Source: Magnetospirillum sp. SS-4 (lineage in GTDB: Bacteria > Pseudomonadota > Alphaproteobacteria > Rhodospirillales > Magnetospirillaceae). Taken from it: a stretch of DNA of 64,000 nucleotides. Below the pieces are notes generated by a model. That model was not told the DNA's origin and ran no database searches. It was given only the letters and a program-made list of their open reading frames with translations. Positions 51,982 to 62,757 of this stretch are shown piece after piece. The DNA is taken from contig NZ_CACVCH010000042.1 of assembly GCF_902729425.1 (NCBI RefSeq), positions 43,867-107,866 of the forward strand. Reading direction: 5' to 3'. Made by a program: the position numbers and the translations under genes. Every line of letters begins with the position of its first letter. The first letter of the stretch is position 1.

Positions 51982-52031
51982 CCCTCATCCTGAGGAGGCC
52001 GCCCGGAGGCGGCCGTCTCGAAGGACGAGGG
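51982..52031 (+). repeat. Palindromic repeat, left copy flanking the GIY-YIG gene
   Basis: The outer arms are CCCTCATCCTGAGGAG and GTCTCGAAGGACGAGGG, which pair with each other (CCCTC.TCCT with AGGA.GAGGG). The middle is a nested hairpin GGCCGCC-CGGA-GGCGGCC. The outer arms are identical to those at 52356-52394 read on the other strand. Confidence 0.85.
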
Positions 52032-52049
52032 CGGGATGGAGCCCCGATC

Positions 52050-52349
52050 GTGTCCGCTTGCCTCTATATCCTGCGTTGTGCCGATGGCTCATATTATGTC
52101 GGCACCACGCGGGAGACCTTGGAGAACAGGCTTGCCGAGCATGAGAGCGGGCAATTTGGAGGTTATACGGAGCGCCGCCGGCCGGTCACGCTGGTCTATC
52201 ATCAGCATTTCGACCGGATCGCCGATGCCATCGCCGCCGAGCGGCAGGTCAAGGGCTGGCGGCGGGACAAGAAGGAAGCGCTGATCCGCGGCGAGTTCGA
52301 TGCCTTGCCGGCATTGGCGCGGCGGCAGGCCAGGGCGGAACGGAAGTAG
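52050..52349 (+). CDS. Small GIY-YIG nuclease (YhbQ/UPF0213 type)
   Basis: A 99-residue stand-alone GIY-YIG domain. ACLYILRCADGSYYVGTT contains the two beta-strand motifs (YIL and YVG), Arg follows in ENRLAEH, and the catalytic Glu region is AAERQVKGWRR. The start is GTG 52050 and there is no second domain. It lies precisely between two inverted copies of a long palindromic repeat (stop 7 bases from the right copy) in the middle of the pccB-pccA unit, as if the gene and repeats arrived together. Family members have DNA-nicking activity in a few studied cases, and the biological role is unknown. Confidence 0.85.
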   Translation: MSACLYILRCADGSYYVGTTRETLENRLAEHESGQFGGYTERRRPVTLVYHQHFDRIADAIAAERQVKGWRRDKKEALIRGEFDALPALARRQARAERK

Positions 52350-52355
52350 CGGCGG

Positions 52356-52394
52356 CCCTCGTCCTTCGAGACGCTACGCTCCTCAGGATGAGGG
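52356..52394 (-). repeat. Palindromic repeat, right copy flanking the GIY-YIG gene
   Basis: In reverse complement the copy reads CCCTCATCCTGAGGAG-CGTAGC-GTCTCGAAGGACGAGGG, with the same outer arms as 51982-52031 and a shorter centre. It begins 7 bases after the GIY-YIG stop and ends about 57 bases before the pccA start. Confidence 0.85.
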
Positions 52395-52450
52395 CCGATG
52401 GAATGAACGGCGTAATTTGCCACCTGTAAAGGTCTGAAGGGGGCTGAGAG

Positions 52451-54442
52451 ATGTTCAAGAAGATTCTGATCGCCAACCGTGGCGAGATCGCCTGCCGGGT
52501 CATCAAGACGGCGCGCAAGATGGGCATCAGGACGGTGGCGGTGTATTCCGACGCCGACAAGGACGCGCTGCACGTCGCCATGGCCGACGAGGCGGTCGCA
52601 ATCGGCCCGGCGGCCTCGGCCCAGTCCTATCTGGTGGTGGACAAGATCGTCGCGGCCTGCAAGGCCACCGGCGCCGAGGCGGTGCATCCCGGCTACGGCT
52701 TCCTGTCGGAGAAGCGCGAGTTCCAGGAGGCGCTGGCCAAGGCCGGCATCGCCTTCATCGGGCCTGACGCCCACGCCATCTTCGCCATGGGCGACAAGAT
52801 CGAATCCAAGAAGCTGGCGCGGGAAGCCGGCGTCAACACGGTTCCCGGTTTTCTCGGCGTCATCAAGGACGCCGACGAGGCGGTCAAGATCGCCCGCGAG
52901 ATCGGCTACCCGGTGATGCTGAAGGCCAGTGCCGGCGGTGGCGGCAAGGGCATGCGGCTGGCCTGGAACGACGCCGAGGCGCACGAGGGCTTCACCAGCG
53001 CCACCAACGAGGCCAGGACCAGCTTCGGCGACGACCGGGTCTTCGTCGAGAAGTTCATCGAGCAGCCCCGTCACATCGAGATTCAGGTGCTGGCCGACGG
53101 CCAGGGCACCACCTTGTATCTGGGCGAGCGCGAATGCTCGATCCAGCGCCGCCACCAGAAGGTGATCGAGGAGGCGCCGTCGCCGTTCCTCACCCCCGAG
53201 ACCCGCAAGGCCATGGGCGAGCAGGCCTGCGCCCTGGCCCGCATCGTCAACTACAAGTCGGCCGGCACGGTGGAATTCATCGTCGGCGGCGCCACCGGCG
53301 AATTCTACTTCCTGGAGATGAACACCCGGCTTCAGGTCGAGCATCCGGTGACCGAGATGATCACCGGCCTCGATCTGGTCGAGCAGATGATCCGGGTGGC
53401 GGCGGGCGAGAAGCTGTCCATCACCCAGGACGACGTCAAGCTGACCGGCTGGTCCATGGAGGCCCGCGTCTATGCCGAGGACCCGTTCCGGGGCTTCCTG
53501 CCGTCCACCGGGCGGCTGACCCGCTACCAGCCCCCGGCCGAGAACGCCCAGGTCCGCGTCGACACCGGCGTCTACGAGGGCGGCGAGATCAGCATGTTCT
53601 ACGATCCCATGATCGCCAAGCTGATCACCTACGGCCCGACCCGCGACGCCGCCATCGCCCACATGCGCCAGGCGCTGGACGAGTATTACATCCGCGGCCT
53701 GTCCCACAACATTCCGTTCCTGGCGTCGCTGTTCTCGAAGGAGCGGTTCGTCAAGGGCAACCTCACCACCAACTTCATCGCCGAGGAATATCCCAACGGC
53801 TTCACCTCCGACGACCTGCCGGCCGACGATCCCACCACCCTGATCGCGGTGGCCGCCGCGATGAAGCGGCGCATCGTCGAGCGCAACATCCGGATTTCCG
53901 GCCAGTTCCCCGGCCACGAGATGAAGGCGCCCGACCAGTGGACGGTGCTGCTGGGCGGCACCTATCACGACGTCGACATCCATCCGGCGTCCGGGGGGTA
54001 CGCGGTGGTGGTGGGCGGCGAGGCCATCGAGGTCAAGACCGACTGGCAGATCGGCCAGCCGCTGATCCGCGCCACCGTCGATGGCCGTCCCGTCTGTGTT
54101 CAGGTGGATCGTACCGGCGTGTCGTTCCGGCTGTCGCATTCCGGCGTGCAGGCCGAGGTATGGGTCCTGACCCGGCGCACCGCCGAGATGCACAAGCTGA
54201 TGCCCTACAAGGCGCCGCCGGACATGAGCAAGTTCCTGCTGTCGCCCATGCCCGGCCTGCTGGTCAAGCTGCTGGTCGAGGACGGACAGGAGGTCAAGGC
54301 CGGCGAACCCATCGCCGTCATCGAGGCCATGAAGATGGAAAACATCCTGAAGGCCGAACGCGATTCCACCATCGCCAAATGCCATGCCAAGGCCGGCGAT
54401 TCCCTGGCCGTCGATCAGAAGATCGTCGAGTTCGGGTCATGA
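52451..54442 (+). CDS. pccA: Propionyl-CoA carboxylase alpha subunit (biotin carboxylase plus BCCP)
   Basis: A 663-residue biotin-dependent subunit. The biotin carboxylase part (about 1-450) has KILIANRGEIACRV, the ATP-grasp glycine loop KASAGGGGKGMRL, ERECSIQRRHQKVIEEAPSP and NTRLQVEHPVTE. A linking domain follows, and the C-terminal BCCP region has the biotinyl lysine Lys-628 in EAMKMENIL. It uses ATP and bicarbonate to load biotin. The start is 102 bases after the GIY-YIG gene's stop, while pccB and pccA are usually closer. The last four bases overlap the carbonic anhydrase gene (ATGA). Confidence 0.96.
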   Translation: MFKKILIANRGEIACRVIKTARKMGIRTVAVYSDADKDALHVAMADEAVAIGPAASAQSYLVVDKIVAACKATGAEAVHPGYGFLSEKREFQEALAKAGIAFIGPDAHAIFAMGDKIESKKLAREAGVNTVPGFLGVIKDADEAVKIAREIGYPVMLKASAGGGGKGMRLAWNDAEAHEGFTSATNEARTSFGDDRVFVEKFIEQPRHIEIQVLADGQGTTLYLGERECSIQRRHQKVIEEAPSPFLTPETRKAMGEQACALARIVNYKSAGTVEFIVGGATGEFYFLEMNTRLQVEHPVTEMITGLDLVEQMIRVAAGEKLSITQDDVKLTGWSMEARVYAEDPFRGFLPSTGRLTRYQPPAENAQVRVDTGVYEGGEISMFYDPMIAKLITYGPTRDAAIAHMRQALDEYYIRGLSHNIPFLASLFSKERFVKGNLTTNFIAEEYPNGFTSDDLPADDPTTLIAVAAAMKRRIVERNIRISGQFPGHEMKAPDQWTVLLGGTYHDVDIHPASGGYAVVVGGEAIEVKTDWQIGQPLIRATVDGRPVCVQVDRTGVSFRLSHSGVQAEVWVLTRRTAEMHKLMPYKAPPDMSKFLLSPMPGLLVKLLVEDGQEVKAGEPIAVIEAMKMENILKAERDSTIAKCHAKAGDSLAVDQKIVEFGS

Positions 54443-55095
54443 ACAGGGCTCCGGGAGTCGAGCAGCTTCTGGCCGCCAACCGGGCCTGGGCGGAGGAGAC
54501 CGAGCGGACCAAGCCCGGATTCTTCGCCCATCTGGCGGAGCAGCAGAATCCTCCCTATCTGTGGATCGGCTGCGCCGATTCCCGTGTTCCCGCCAACCAG
54601 ATCATCGGCGTCGAGCCAGGCGAGGTGTTCGTCCACCGCAACGTCGCCAATCTGGTGCAGCATGCCGACATCAATTGTCTGTCGGTCCTGCAATACGCCG
54701 TCGACGTGCTGGGCGTCGAGCACATCATCATCTGCGGCCATTACGGTTGCGGCGGTGTCCGGGCCGCCCTGCGCGACACCAGGCTGGGGGTGACCGAGCA
54801 CTGGATACGTCCGGTGCGCGACATCTGCGAGTGCCATCGCCACGAACTGGACGCCATCCCCGACGAGGCGGGCCGCATCGATCGCCTGTGCGAACTGAAC
54901 GTCATGCAGCAGGTCCGCAACCTTTGCCGCACCCCCATCGTCCAGGACGCCTGGCGGCGGGGGCAGAAGCTGGCGGTTCATTCCTGGATATACGGTCTCC
55001 AGGATGGATTGATCCGTCCGTTGGGACCGGTGGTGGCCGGATTGAAGTCGTTGGATGAACTGGGCGCGTCCTACCTGATGCGCGGCGCCTTTTAG
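54439..55095 (+). CDS. Beta-class carbonic anhydrase
   Basis: A 218-residue zinc enzyme that interconverts CO2 and bicarbonate. Zn ligands Cys-45 (CADSR, with the Asp-Arg dyad), His-101 and Cys-104 ([10 protein letters not shown]) are complete. The N-terminal [14 protein letters not shown] and C-terminal [11 protein letters not shown] are family standard. Its start overlaps the pccA stop by four bases and it precedes the mutase gene by 14 bases. Supplying bicarbonate to the biotin carboxylase is therefore a strong inference from context. No signal peptide is present, so it is cytosolic. Confidence 0.93.
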   Translation: MNRAPGVEQLLAANRAWAEETERTKPGFFAHLAEQQNPPYLWIGCADSRVPANQIIGVEPGEVFVHRNVANLVQHADINCLSVLQYAVDVLGVEHIIICGHYGCGGVRAALRDTRLGVTEHWIRPVRDICECHRHELDAIPDEAGRIDRLCELNVMQQVRNLCRTPIVQDAWRRGQKLAVHSWIYGLQDGLIRPLGPVVAGLKSLDELGASYLMRGAF

Positions 55096-55109
55096 AAAAG
55101 GGAAGACTG

Positions 55110-57260
<2,151 letters not shown>

Positions 57261-57326
57261 GGGGGCTCAGTCGCCGGGCGTCCCCTACATCTGGTATGAC
57301 ACCACAGTGACAATGTGGATTTGTTG

Positions 57327-57513
57327 TCGACAAGATGAGTCCGGCTTGGTTAGGATTTCCCCGTGCCGTAAACGCGGACATTGGGGGCCATGTGCAACGA
57401 CGCCAGGATCGGGCATTGCTCAGCCTTTCGGGACGGGGACATCCCCCGTCCGGCGACGGCGCTCCGGCTTTCCCCGGCATTGAAGGGTCTCTCGTTCCGA
57501 GGGGCCCTTTTTT
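57327..57513 (+). ncRNA. Candidate small RNA with its own promoter and terminator
   Basis: In the 290-base gap between the mutase and phoH, TCGACA (57327-57332) and TAGGAT (57351-57356) are 18 bases apart and could start a transcript near 57363. GGACGGGG-ACATC-CCCCGTCC (57431-57451) is a perfect 8-base-pair hairpin, and AAGGGTCTCTC...GAGGGGCCCTT followed by six T residues (57483-57513) is a rho-independent terminator. The predicted RNA is about 150 nt. No known RNA family was recognised and no ribosome site plus gene is seen inside. The alternative is a leader that attenuates phoH. Confidence 0.4.
57483..57513 (+). terminator. Rho-independent terminator upstream of phoH
   Basis: AAGGG-TCT-CTC pairs with GAG-GGG-CCCTT across the loop GTTCC, with G-T wobbles in the middle, and six T residues follow. 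The phoH start codon is 38 bases further on, so the hairpin ends either a separate RNA or an attenuated leader. Confidence 0.75.
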
Positions 57514-57550
57514 CATGCCCGTCTCCCATCCGACACCAAAGGAGTCCTAG

Positions 57551-58282
57551 ATGGCCAAGCGCGCAACGCGAATCGCCGCGTCCAAGATCGAACCGGTGGT
57601 CAGCCTCTATCCCGATCAGGGGTGGAGCCCCCTGGGCGAGGATGACCACCGCGACCAGAGCTATGTCCGCAAGGTCAGGCCGCAAAGCGACAACCAGCGC
57701 CGGCTGCTGAAGGCCATCGAGGAGGGGAACCTGACCCTGGCGCTGGGACCGGCCGGCACCGGCAAGACCTATCTGGCCATCTCGGCGGCGGTGGAGGCGT
57801 TCGAGGAAGGCCGCGTGGCGCGCATCATGCTGTCGCGCCCGGCGGTGGAGGCCGGCGAATCCCTGGGCTTCCTCCCCGGCGACTTGCAGGACAAGCTGGC
57901 GCCCTATCTGCGGCCGCTCTACGACGCCCTGTCGGACCGCCTGGGTGGGAAACGCCTGCGCGCCCTGCTGGCCGACGGCTCCATCGAGATCGCGCCCATC
58001 GCCTATATGCGCGGGCGCACCCTCAACAACGCCTTCATCGTCATCGACGAGGCCCAGAACTGCACCTACGGCCAGATCAAGATGCTGCTGACCCGGCTGG
58101 GATGGCATTCCACCATGGTGCTGACCGGCGACCCCGACCAGAGCGACCTGCTGCCCGGCCTGTCCGGTCTGGCCGACATCGCCGACCGGCTGCGGGTGCT
58201 GGCCGACGTGGCGGTGATCGACCTGGACGAGCGCGACATCGTCCGCCACCCGCTGGTGGCGAGCATGCTGACGGTGCTGTAG
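57551..58282 (+). CDS. phoH: PhoH family P-loop ATPase
   Basis: A 243-residue cytosolic protein. Walker A is GPAGTGKT at 66-73, Walker B is FIVIDEAQNCTYGQIKMLLTRLG and sensor-type MVLTGDPDQSDLLPG follows. The protein is the PhoH helicase-like domain without PIN or KH domains, as in E. coli PhoH. It is probably involved in RNA metabolism or phosphate-starvation response. AAAGGAG just before the ATG is a good ribosome site. A terminator hairpin stands immediately upstream, hinting at leader control. Confidence 0.92.
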   Translation: MAKRATRIAASKIEPVVSLYPDQGWSPLGEDDHRDQSYVRKVRPQSDNQRRLLKAIEEGNLTLALGPAGTGKTYLAISAAVEAFEEGRVARIMLSRPAVEAGESLGFLPGDLQDKLAPYLRPLYDALSDRLGGKRLRALLADGSIEIAPIAYMRGRTLNNAFIVIDEAQNCTYGQIKMLLTRLGWHSTMVLTGDPDQSDLLPGLSGLADIADRLRVLADVAVIDLDERDIVRHPLVASMLTVL

Positions 58283-58294
58283 GGAGGGAGGGGC

Positions 58295-59227
<933 letters not shown>

Positions 59228-59302
59228 GGCGAGGCACCCCGGGAAATCGGCTTTCGTATATCAGCCGGCATCCGCCCTGTAAACCAATTCACTTCTCCCG
59301 CG

Positions 59303-60097
59303 TCACTTCCCTTGGGCGGCGCGCACGATCTCGACGACGCCGTCGACGCCGCCGGCGGCGATATCGTTGGCGAGGCTGCCCCACGGGCCGGCCAGCATTC
59401 CCCTGGGAACCGCCCCCTGCTGGGCGGCGCTGCCCAGGTCATCACCGTTGCGGTCGGCGACGGTCCAGGCCAGCGCCAGCACCTCCTCGCCCGGCTTGCC
59501 GGGCGTCACGCCGGCCTGGGCCCGTAGGGTGAAATCGGCGTCACCGTCCACCGGCTTGAGGCCGTTGCGCTGCAACAGCCGCCGCATCGCCGCCGTCAGC
59601 GCCGTGTCGCCGTCGCCGGGCAGTCCCGACAGCGGCACCAGCCGCACGGTGGGAATCGCGACGGCCGACAGGTTGTCGGGCATCTCGCCGTGCAGCAGCG
59701 GTCCCAGCTTGTCCATCACCTCGGCGGCCATGGAGGAAACATTCCAGGCCGAACCGGCGACGACCTGGGTGGCTTCGCCCAGAATTCCGCCATCGGGCTG
59801 GGCCAGAACCCAGCGGATGGCCTGGCCGGCCGGCGTGGGCGCGACCTCGCCCTGGATCACAAGGGCGCCGGGAACCACTTCCCGGGTCGCGGCGGGAATT
59901 CCGTCCTCCCGCAGCTTGCTCGCCAACGCCTCGGCCAGCCGGGCGGCGCGGGGGCCGTCGTCCAGCGGCCGCACCACCACTCCGCGCGCGGCGCGCGGGA
60001 TCACGGCGGCATTGATGCCGTCATGGCGGAAAGGCTGGGGAATCTCGCCGCAGGCGGCCAGCAGGGCCAGCAGCAGCGCTCCGATCAATCGTTTCAT
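59303..60097 (-). CDS. Lipoprotein of unknown function
   Basis: A 264-residue secreted protein. The start MKRLIGALLLALLAACGE contains a lipobox (LAAC), so it should be acylated and membrane-anchored. The mature part has a LPVDGDADFTL-type region and a SSMAAEVMDKLGPLL stretch but no motif I recognise. Its ATG overlaps the pgeF stop (AAATGA), putting it at the end of a five-gene minus-strand chain (hldD, lgt, midA-like, pgeF, this gene). The chain includes lgt, the enzyme needed to acylate it. Confidence 0.82.
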   Translation of the reverse strand: MKRLIGALLLALLAACGEIPQPFRHDGINAAVIPRAARGVVVRPLDDGPRAARLAEALASKLREDGIPAATREVVPGALVIQGEVAPTPAGQAIRWVLAQPDGGILGEATQVVAGSAWNVSSMAAEVMDKLGPLLHGEMPDNLSAVAIPTVRLVPLSGLPGDGDTALTAAMRRLLQRNGLKPVDGDADFTLRAQAGVTPGKPGEEVLALAWTVADRNGDDLGSAAQQGAVPRGMLAGPWGSLANDIAAGGVDGVVEIVRAAQGK

Positions 60098-60861
60098 TTG
60101 TCCAGCAGGATCACCGAGAGCTGGCGGCCGTAATCGGCCTCCCCCCGCAAGGTGGCGCGGCGGTAGCTGAAGAAGCGGGCTTCGTCGCGACAGGTGTCGG
60201 CGGGAACCCGGGTGACCTCGTGCACCCCCAGCTTCGCCAGCTTGCGCGACAGGTAGCCGGGCAAGTCGAACAGGGCGTGTCCGTTCCGGCGGGCCGGGGC
60301 GAAAAAGTCGGCGTTGGTGGCGTCCTCGGCCAGGAAGGGGGCGGGGAATTCCGGTCCGACCTCGTAGGAACGGTGGCCGATGCACGGCCCGACGGCGGCG
60401 ACGATGCCGGTCTTGCGCGCCCCCAGATCGACCATGGCTGCGATGGTGTTGTCGAGGATGCCGGCCAGGGCGCCCTTCCAGCCGGCATGGGCGGCGGCGA
60501 CCACGCCCTTTTTGCCGTCGGCCAGCAGCACCGGGGCGCAATCGGCGGTCAGGATGCCCAGCGCCAGACCGGGCCGGTCGGTGACCATGGCGTCGGCGGT
60601 CGGCGGCTGCTCGACCTCCCAGGGGTCCGTGACCACCACCACGTCGGTGGAATGGGTCTGGTACAAGGTCATCAGCGCCTCGGGCGGCAGCTCCAACTGG
60701 GCCATGGCGCGGCGGCGGTTCTCGTGCACCGCCTCGGAACCGTCGCTGGAGCCGGGGCCACAATTGAGCGAGGCGTACAGGCCCTGCGACACCCCGCCTT
60801 CACGGGTGAAGAACCCATGGCGGATACGGGTGAAATCATTCAGGGCGGACAGGCTGATCAT
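60094..60861 (-). CDS. pgeF: Peptidoglycan editing factor PgeF (YfiH/LACC1 family)
   Basis: A 255-residue protein of the copper-dependent-oxidoreductase-like YfiH family. IRHGFFTREGGVSQGLYASLNCGPGSSDG, the MVTDRPGLALGILTADCAPVL block with conserved Cys, VAAAHAGWKGALAGI with His, and AVGPCIGHRSYEVG supply the metal/active-site residues. Homologues remove wrongly incorporated L-serine from muropeptides or act as purine nucleoside phosphorylases. It lies 10 bases after the midA-like gene and is coupled to the lipoprotein gene. Confidence 0.93.
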   Translation of the reverse strand: MISLSALNDFTRIRHGFFTREGGVSQGLYASLNCGPGSSDGSEAVHENRRRAMAQLELPPEALMTLYQTHSTDVVVVTDPWEVEQPPTADAMVTDRPGLALGILTADCAPVLLADGKKGVVAAAHAGWKGALAGILDNTIAAMVDLGARKTGIVAAVGPCIGHRSYEVGPEFPAPFLAEDATNADFFAPARRNGHALFDLPGYLSRKLAKLGVHEVTRVPADTCRDEARFFSYRRATLRGEADYGRQLSVILLDK

Positions 60862-60871
60862 GCGGAGTTTC

Positions 60872-61945
60872 CTATGGGTCCAGGCCGGGTGGAGCGGGCA
60901 GTGACGGGCTGGTCAGGGCCAGAACCTGGAACAGGGTGCCCATTTCGCCGGGATCGATCAAGCGCCGAGCGCGACCGGCCAGGTCGGCGGCCTGTTGCGG
61001 CGAGGCGTTCTTCATCAGCATGACGGTGCGTTCCTCGATGCCCATGCCGAGCAGCCAACGCCCCTGCGACACCGGGCCATGCGCCGCCGCTCCCGCCCGC
61101 CGCGCCGCCTCGGCCAGGGATTGGAAGTCCACATGGGCGGTCAGGTCGGCCAGTCCGGGATCGCTCAGCACCGGGTGATAGCGATGTGCCCGCATCGCCT
61201 GGAGCGAATCGCCGGCGCCGCTTTCCGGCGGTCCGTAATCGATGATCAGGGCGGCGCCGGGCGAGGCGGCCAGCCGCCGGCCGATGGCGGCGGCCAGGTC
61301 GCGGCCGGACTCGCACAGTTCCGCGATGGCGCCGTCGGGAGCGGCCAGCACGGCGGGCGCCAGGGGAGGGCGCCTGACCCGCCGGCCGGGAACGAAGGCG
61401 AGGGCGCCGGCCTCGTCCAGCCCGACCATCCGTTCCACCCATTTCTCGCCGTGCTTCTGGATCTGGCGGATGGGCAGGGCGTCGAACAATTCGTTGGCCA
61501 CCAGCAGCAGCGGCCCGTCCGGCAGTTGATCGAAGCGCTCGACCCATCGCGCCGGTTGGCCGGCCAGGGTCTGGGCCTGACGGTTGCGAAGCGCGGGGCT
61601 GGTCTCGACCAGATGGATGTCCAGCGCGGCGGCGAAGGAGGGCAGGGTGCGGGCGGCCCGCAGCAGGTCGGCCATCAGGGTTCCCCGGCCCGGCCCCATC
61701 TCGGCCAGCACCACCTTGGACGGGGCGCCCATCCGCTGCCACGAGACGGCGCACCACAGCCCGACCAGTTCGCCAAACACCTGGGAAATCTCGGGCGCGG
61801 TGGTGAAGTCGCCGGCCAGGCCGAACGGCTCGCGGCTCATGTAATAGCCGTGCTCGGGATGGCCCAGCGCCTGGGCCATGTACTCGGCGACGCTGATCGG
61901 GCCGGACGCCCGGATGCGATCGGCCAGCAGCGCCGCCAGCCCCAT
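60872..61945 (-). CDS. MidA/NDUFAF7-like class I SAM-dependent methyltransferase
   Basis: A 357-residue methyltransferase. ISVAEYMAQALGHPEHGYYMSREPFGLAGDFTTAPEISQVFGE and VLAEMGPGRGTLMADLLRAAR (motif I) are the family signatures, and LLVANELFDALPI follows. The human member methylates an arginine of complex I subunit NDUFS2 during assembly, and bacterial members may do the same or serve other substrates. The ATG at 61945 shares its first base with the stop of lgt, so translation is coupled. Function in this organism is inferred. Confidence 0.88.
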   Translation of the reverse strand: MGLAALLADRIRASGPISVAEYMAQALGHPEHGYYMSREPFGLAGDFTTAPEISQVFGELVGLWCAVSWQRMGAPSKVVLAEMGPGRGTLMADLLRAARTLPSFAAALDIHLVETSPALRNRQAQTLAGQPARWVERFDQLPDGPLLLVANELFDALPIRQIQKHGEKWVERMVGLDEAGALAFVPGRRVRRPPLAPAVLAAPDGAIAELCESGRDLAAAIGRRLAASPGAALIIDYGPPESGAGDSLQAMRAHRYHPVLSDPGLADLTAHVDFQSLAEAARRAGAAAHGPVSQGRWLLGMGIEERTVMLMKNASPQQAADLAGRARRLIDPGEMGTLFQVLALTSPSLPAPPGLDP

Positions 61946-62757
61946 CAGACGTCCCTTGGCGCGTGCCGCCGCCACGCCCAGGCCAGCAGGGCGAGTCCGA
62001 CGATCACCTGCGGGATGGACAGCAACTGGCCCATGGTGGCGCCGCCCCACAGGAAGCCGAGATGGGCGTCGGGCTGGCGGAAGAACTCGCAGACGATGCG
62101 GCCAAGGCCGTAGCCGGCCAGGAAAACTCCCGACAGGGCGCCGAAGCGGTTGCGGATGTCGGTGAAGCGCCACAGCAGCATCATCACCGCGAACAGAACC
62201 GCGCCTTCCAGCCCGGCCTCGTAAAGCTGGCTGGGATGGCGCGGCAGCGGCCCGCCATGGGGAAACACCATGGCCAGGGCGGCGTCGGGGGCGATGCGGC
62301 CGAACAGCTCGCCGTTGATGAAATTGGCGATGCGGCCGAAGAACAGGCCGATCGGCACGACGCAGCAGATGACGTCGCCCACCTGGAACAGGTCGCGGCC
62401 GCGCAGGCGCGAGAAGGCGATGATGGCGACGATGACGCCCAGCGCGCCGCCGTGGAACGACATGCCGCCCTGCCAGACCATGAGGATCTCCAGGGGGTTG
62501 GACAGGTAGTACAGCGGCTTGTAGAACAGGATGTAGCCCAGGCGGCCGCCCAGCACCACCCCCAGCGTCGCCCAGACCAGGAAGTCGTCGACCTCGACCT
62601 CGGACAGGGCGTGCGGCGGCCGTGCCACCAGGAATTTGACGATCCGCCAGCCCAGCATCAGCCCGGTGATGTAGGCCAGGGCGTACCAGCGGATGGCGAA
62701 CGGCCCCAGTTGCAGCGCGATGGGGTCGATATTGGGAAAAGCCAGGGCCAGGGTCAT
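61945..62757 (-). CDS. lgt: Prolipoprotein diacylglyceryl transferase
   Basis: A 270-residue inner-membrane enzyme that transfers diacylglycerol from phosphatidylglycerol to the lipobox cysteine, the first step of lipoprotein maturation. Several membrane segments are seen. The Lgt signature GRIANFINGELFGR has the conserved Arg-Asn-Phe-Ile-Asn-Gly core, HGGALGVIVAII carries the essential His, and RHPSQLYEAGLEG follows. Start and stop both overlap neighbours by one base (hldD upstream, midA-like downstream). Confidence 0.96.
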   Translation of the reverse strand: MTLALAFPNIDPIALQLGPFAIRWYALAYITGLMLGWRIVKFLVARPPHALSEVEVDDFLVWATLGVVLGGRLGYILFYKPLYYLSNPLEILMVWQGGMSFHGGALGVIVAIIAFSRLRGRDLFQVGDVICCVVPIGLFFGRIANFINGELFGRIAPDAALAMVFPHGGPLPRHPSQLYEAGLEGAVLFAVMMLLWRFTDIRNRFGALSGVFLAGYGLGRIVCEFFRQPDAHLGFLWGGATMGQLLSIPQVIVGLALLAWAWRRHAPRDV

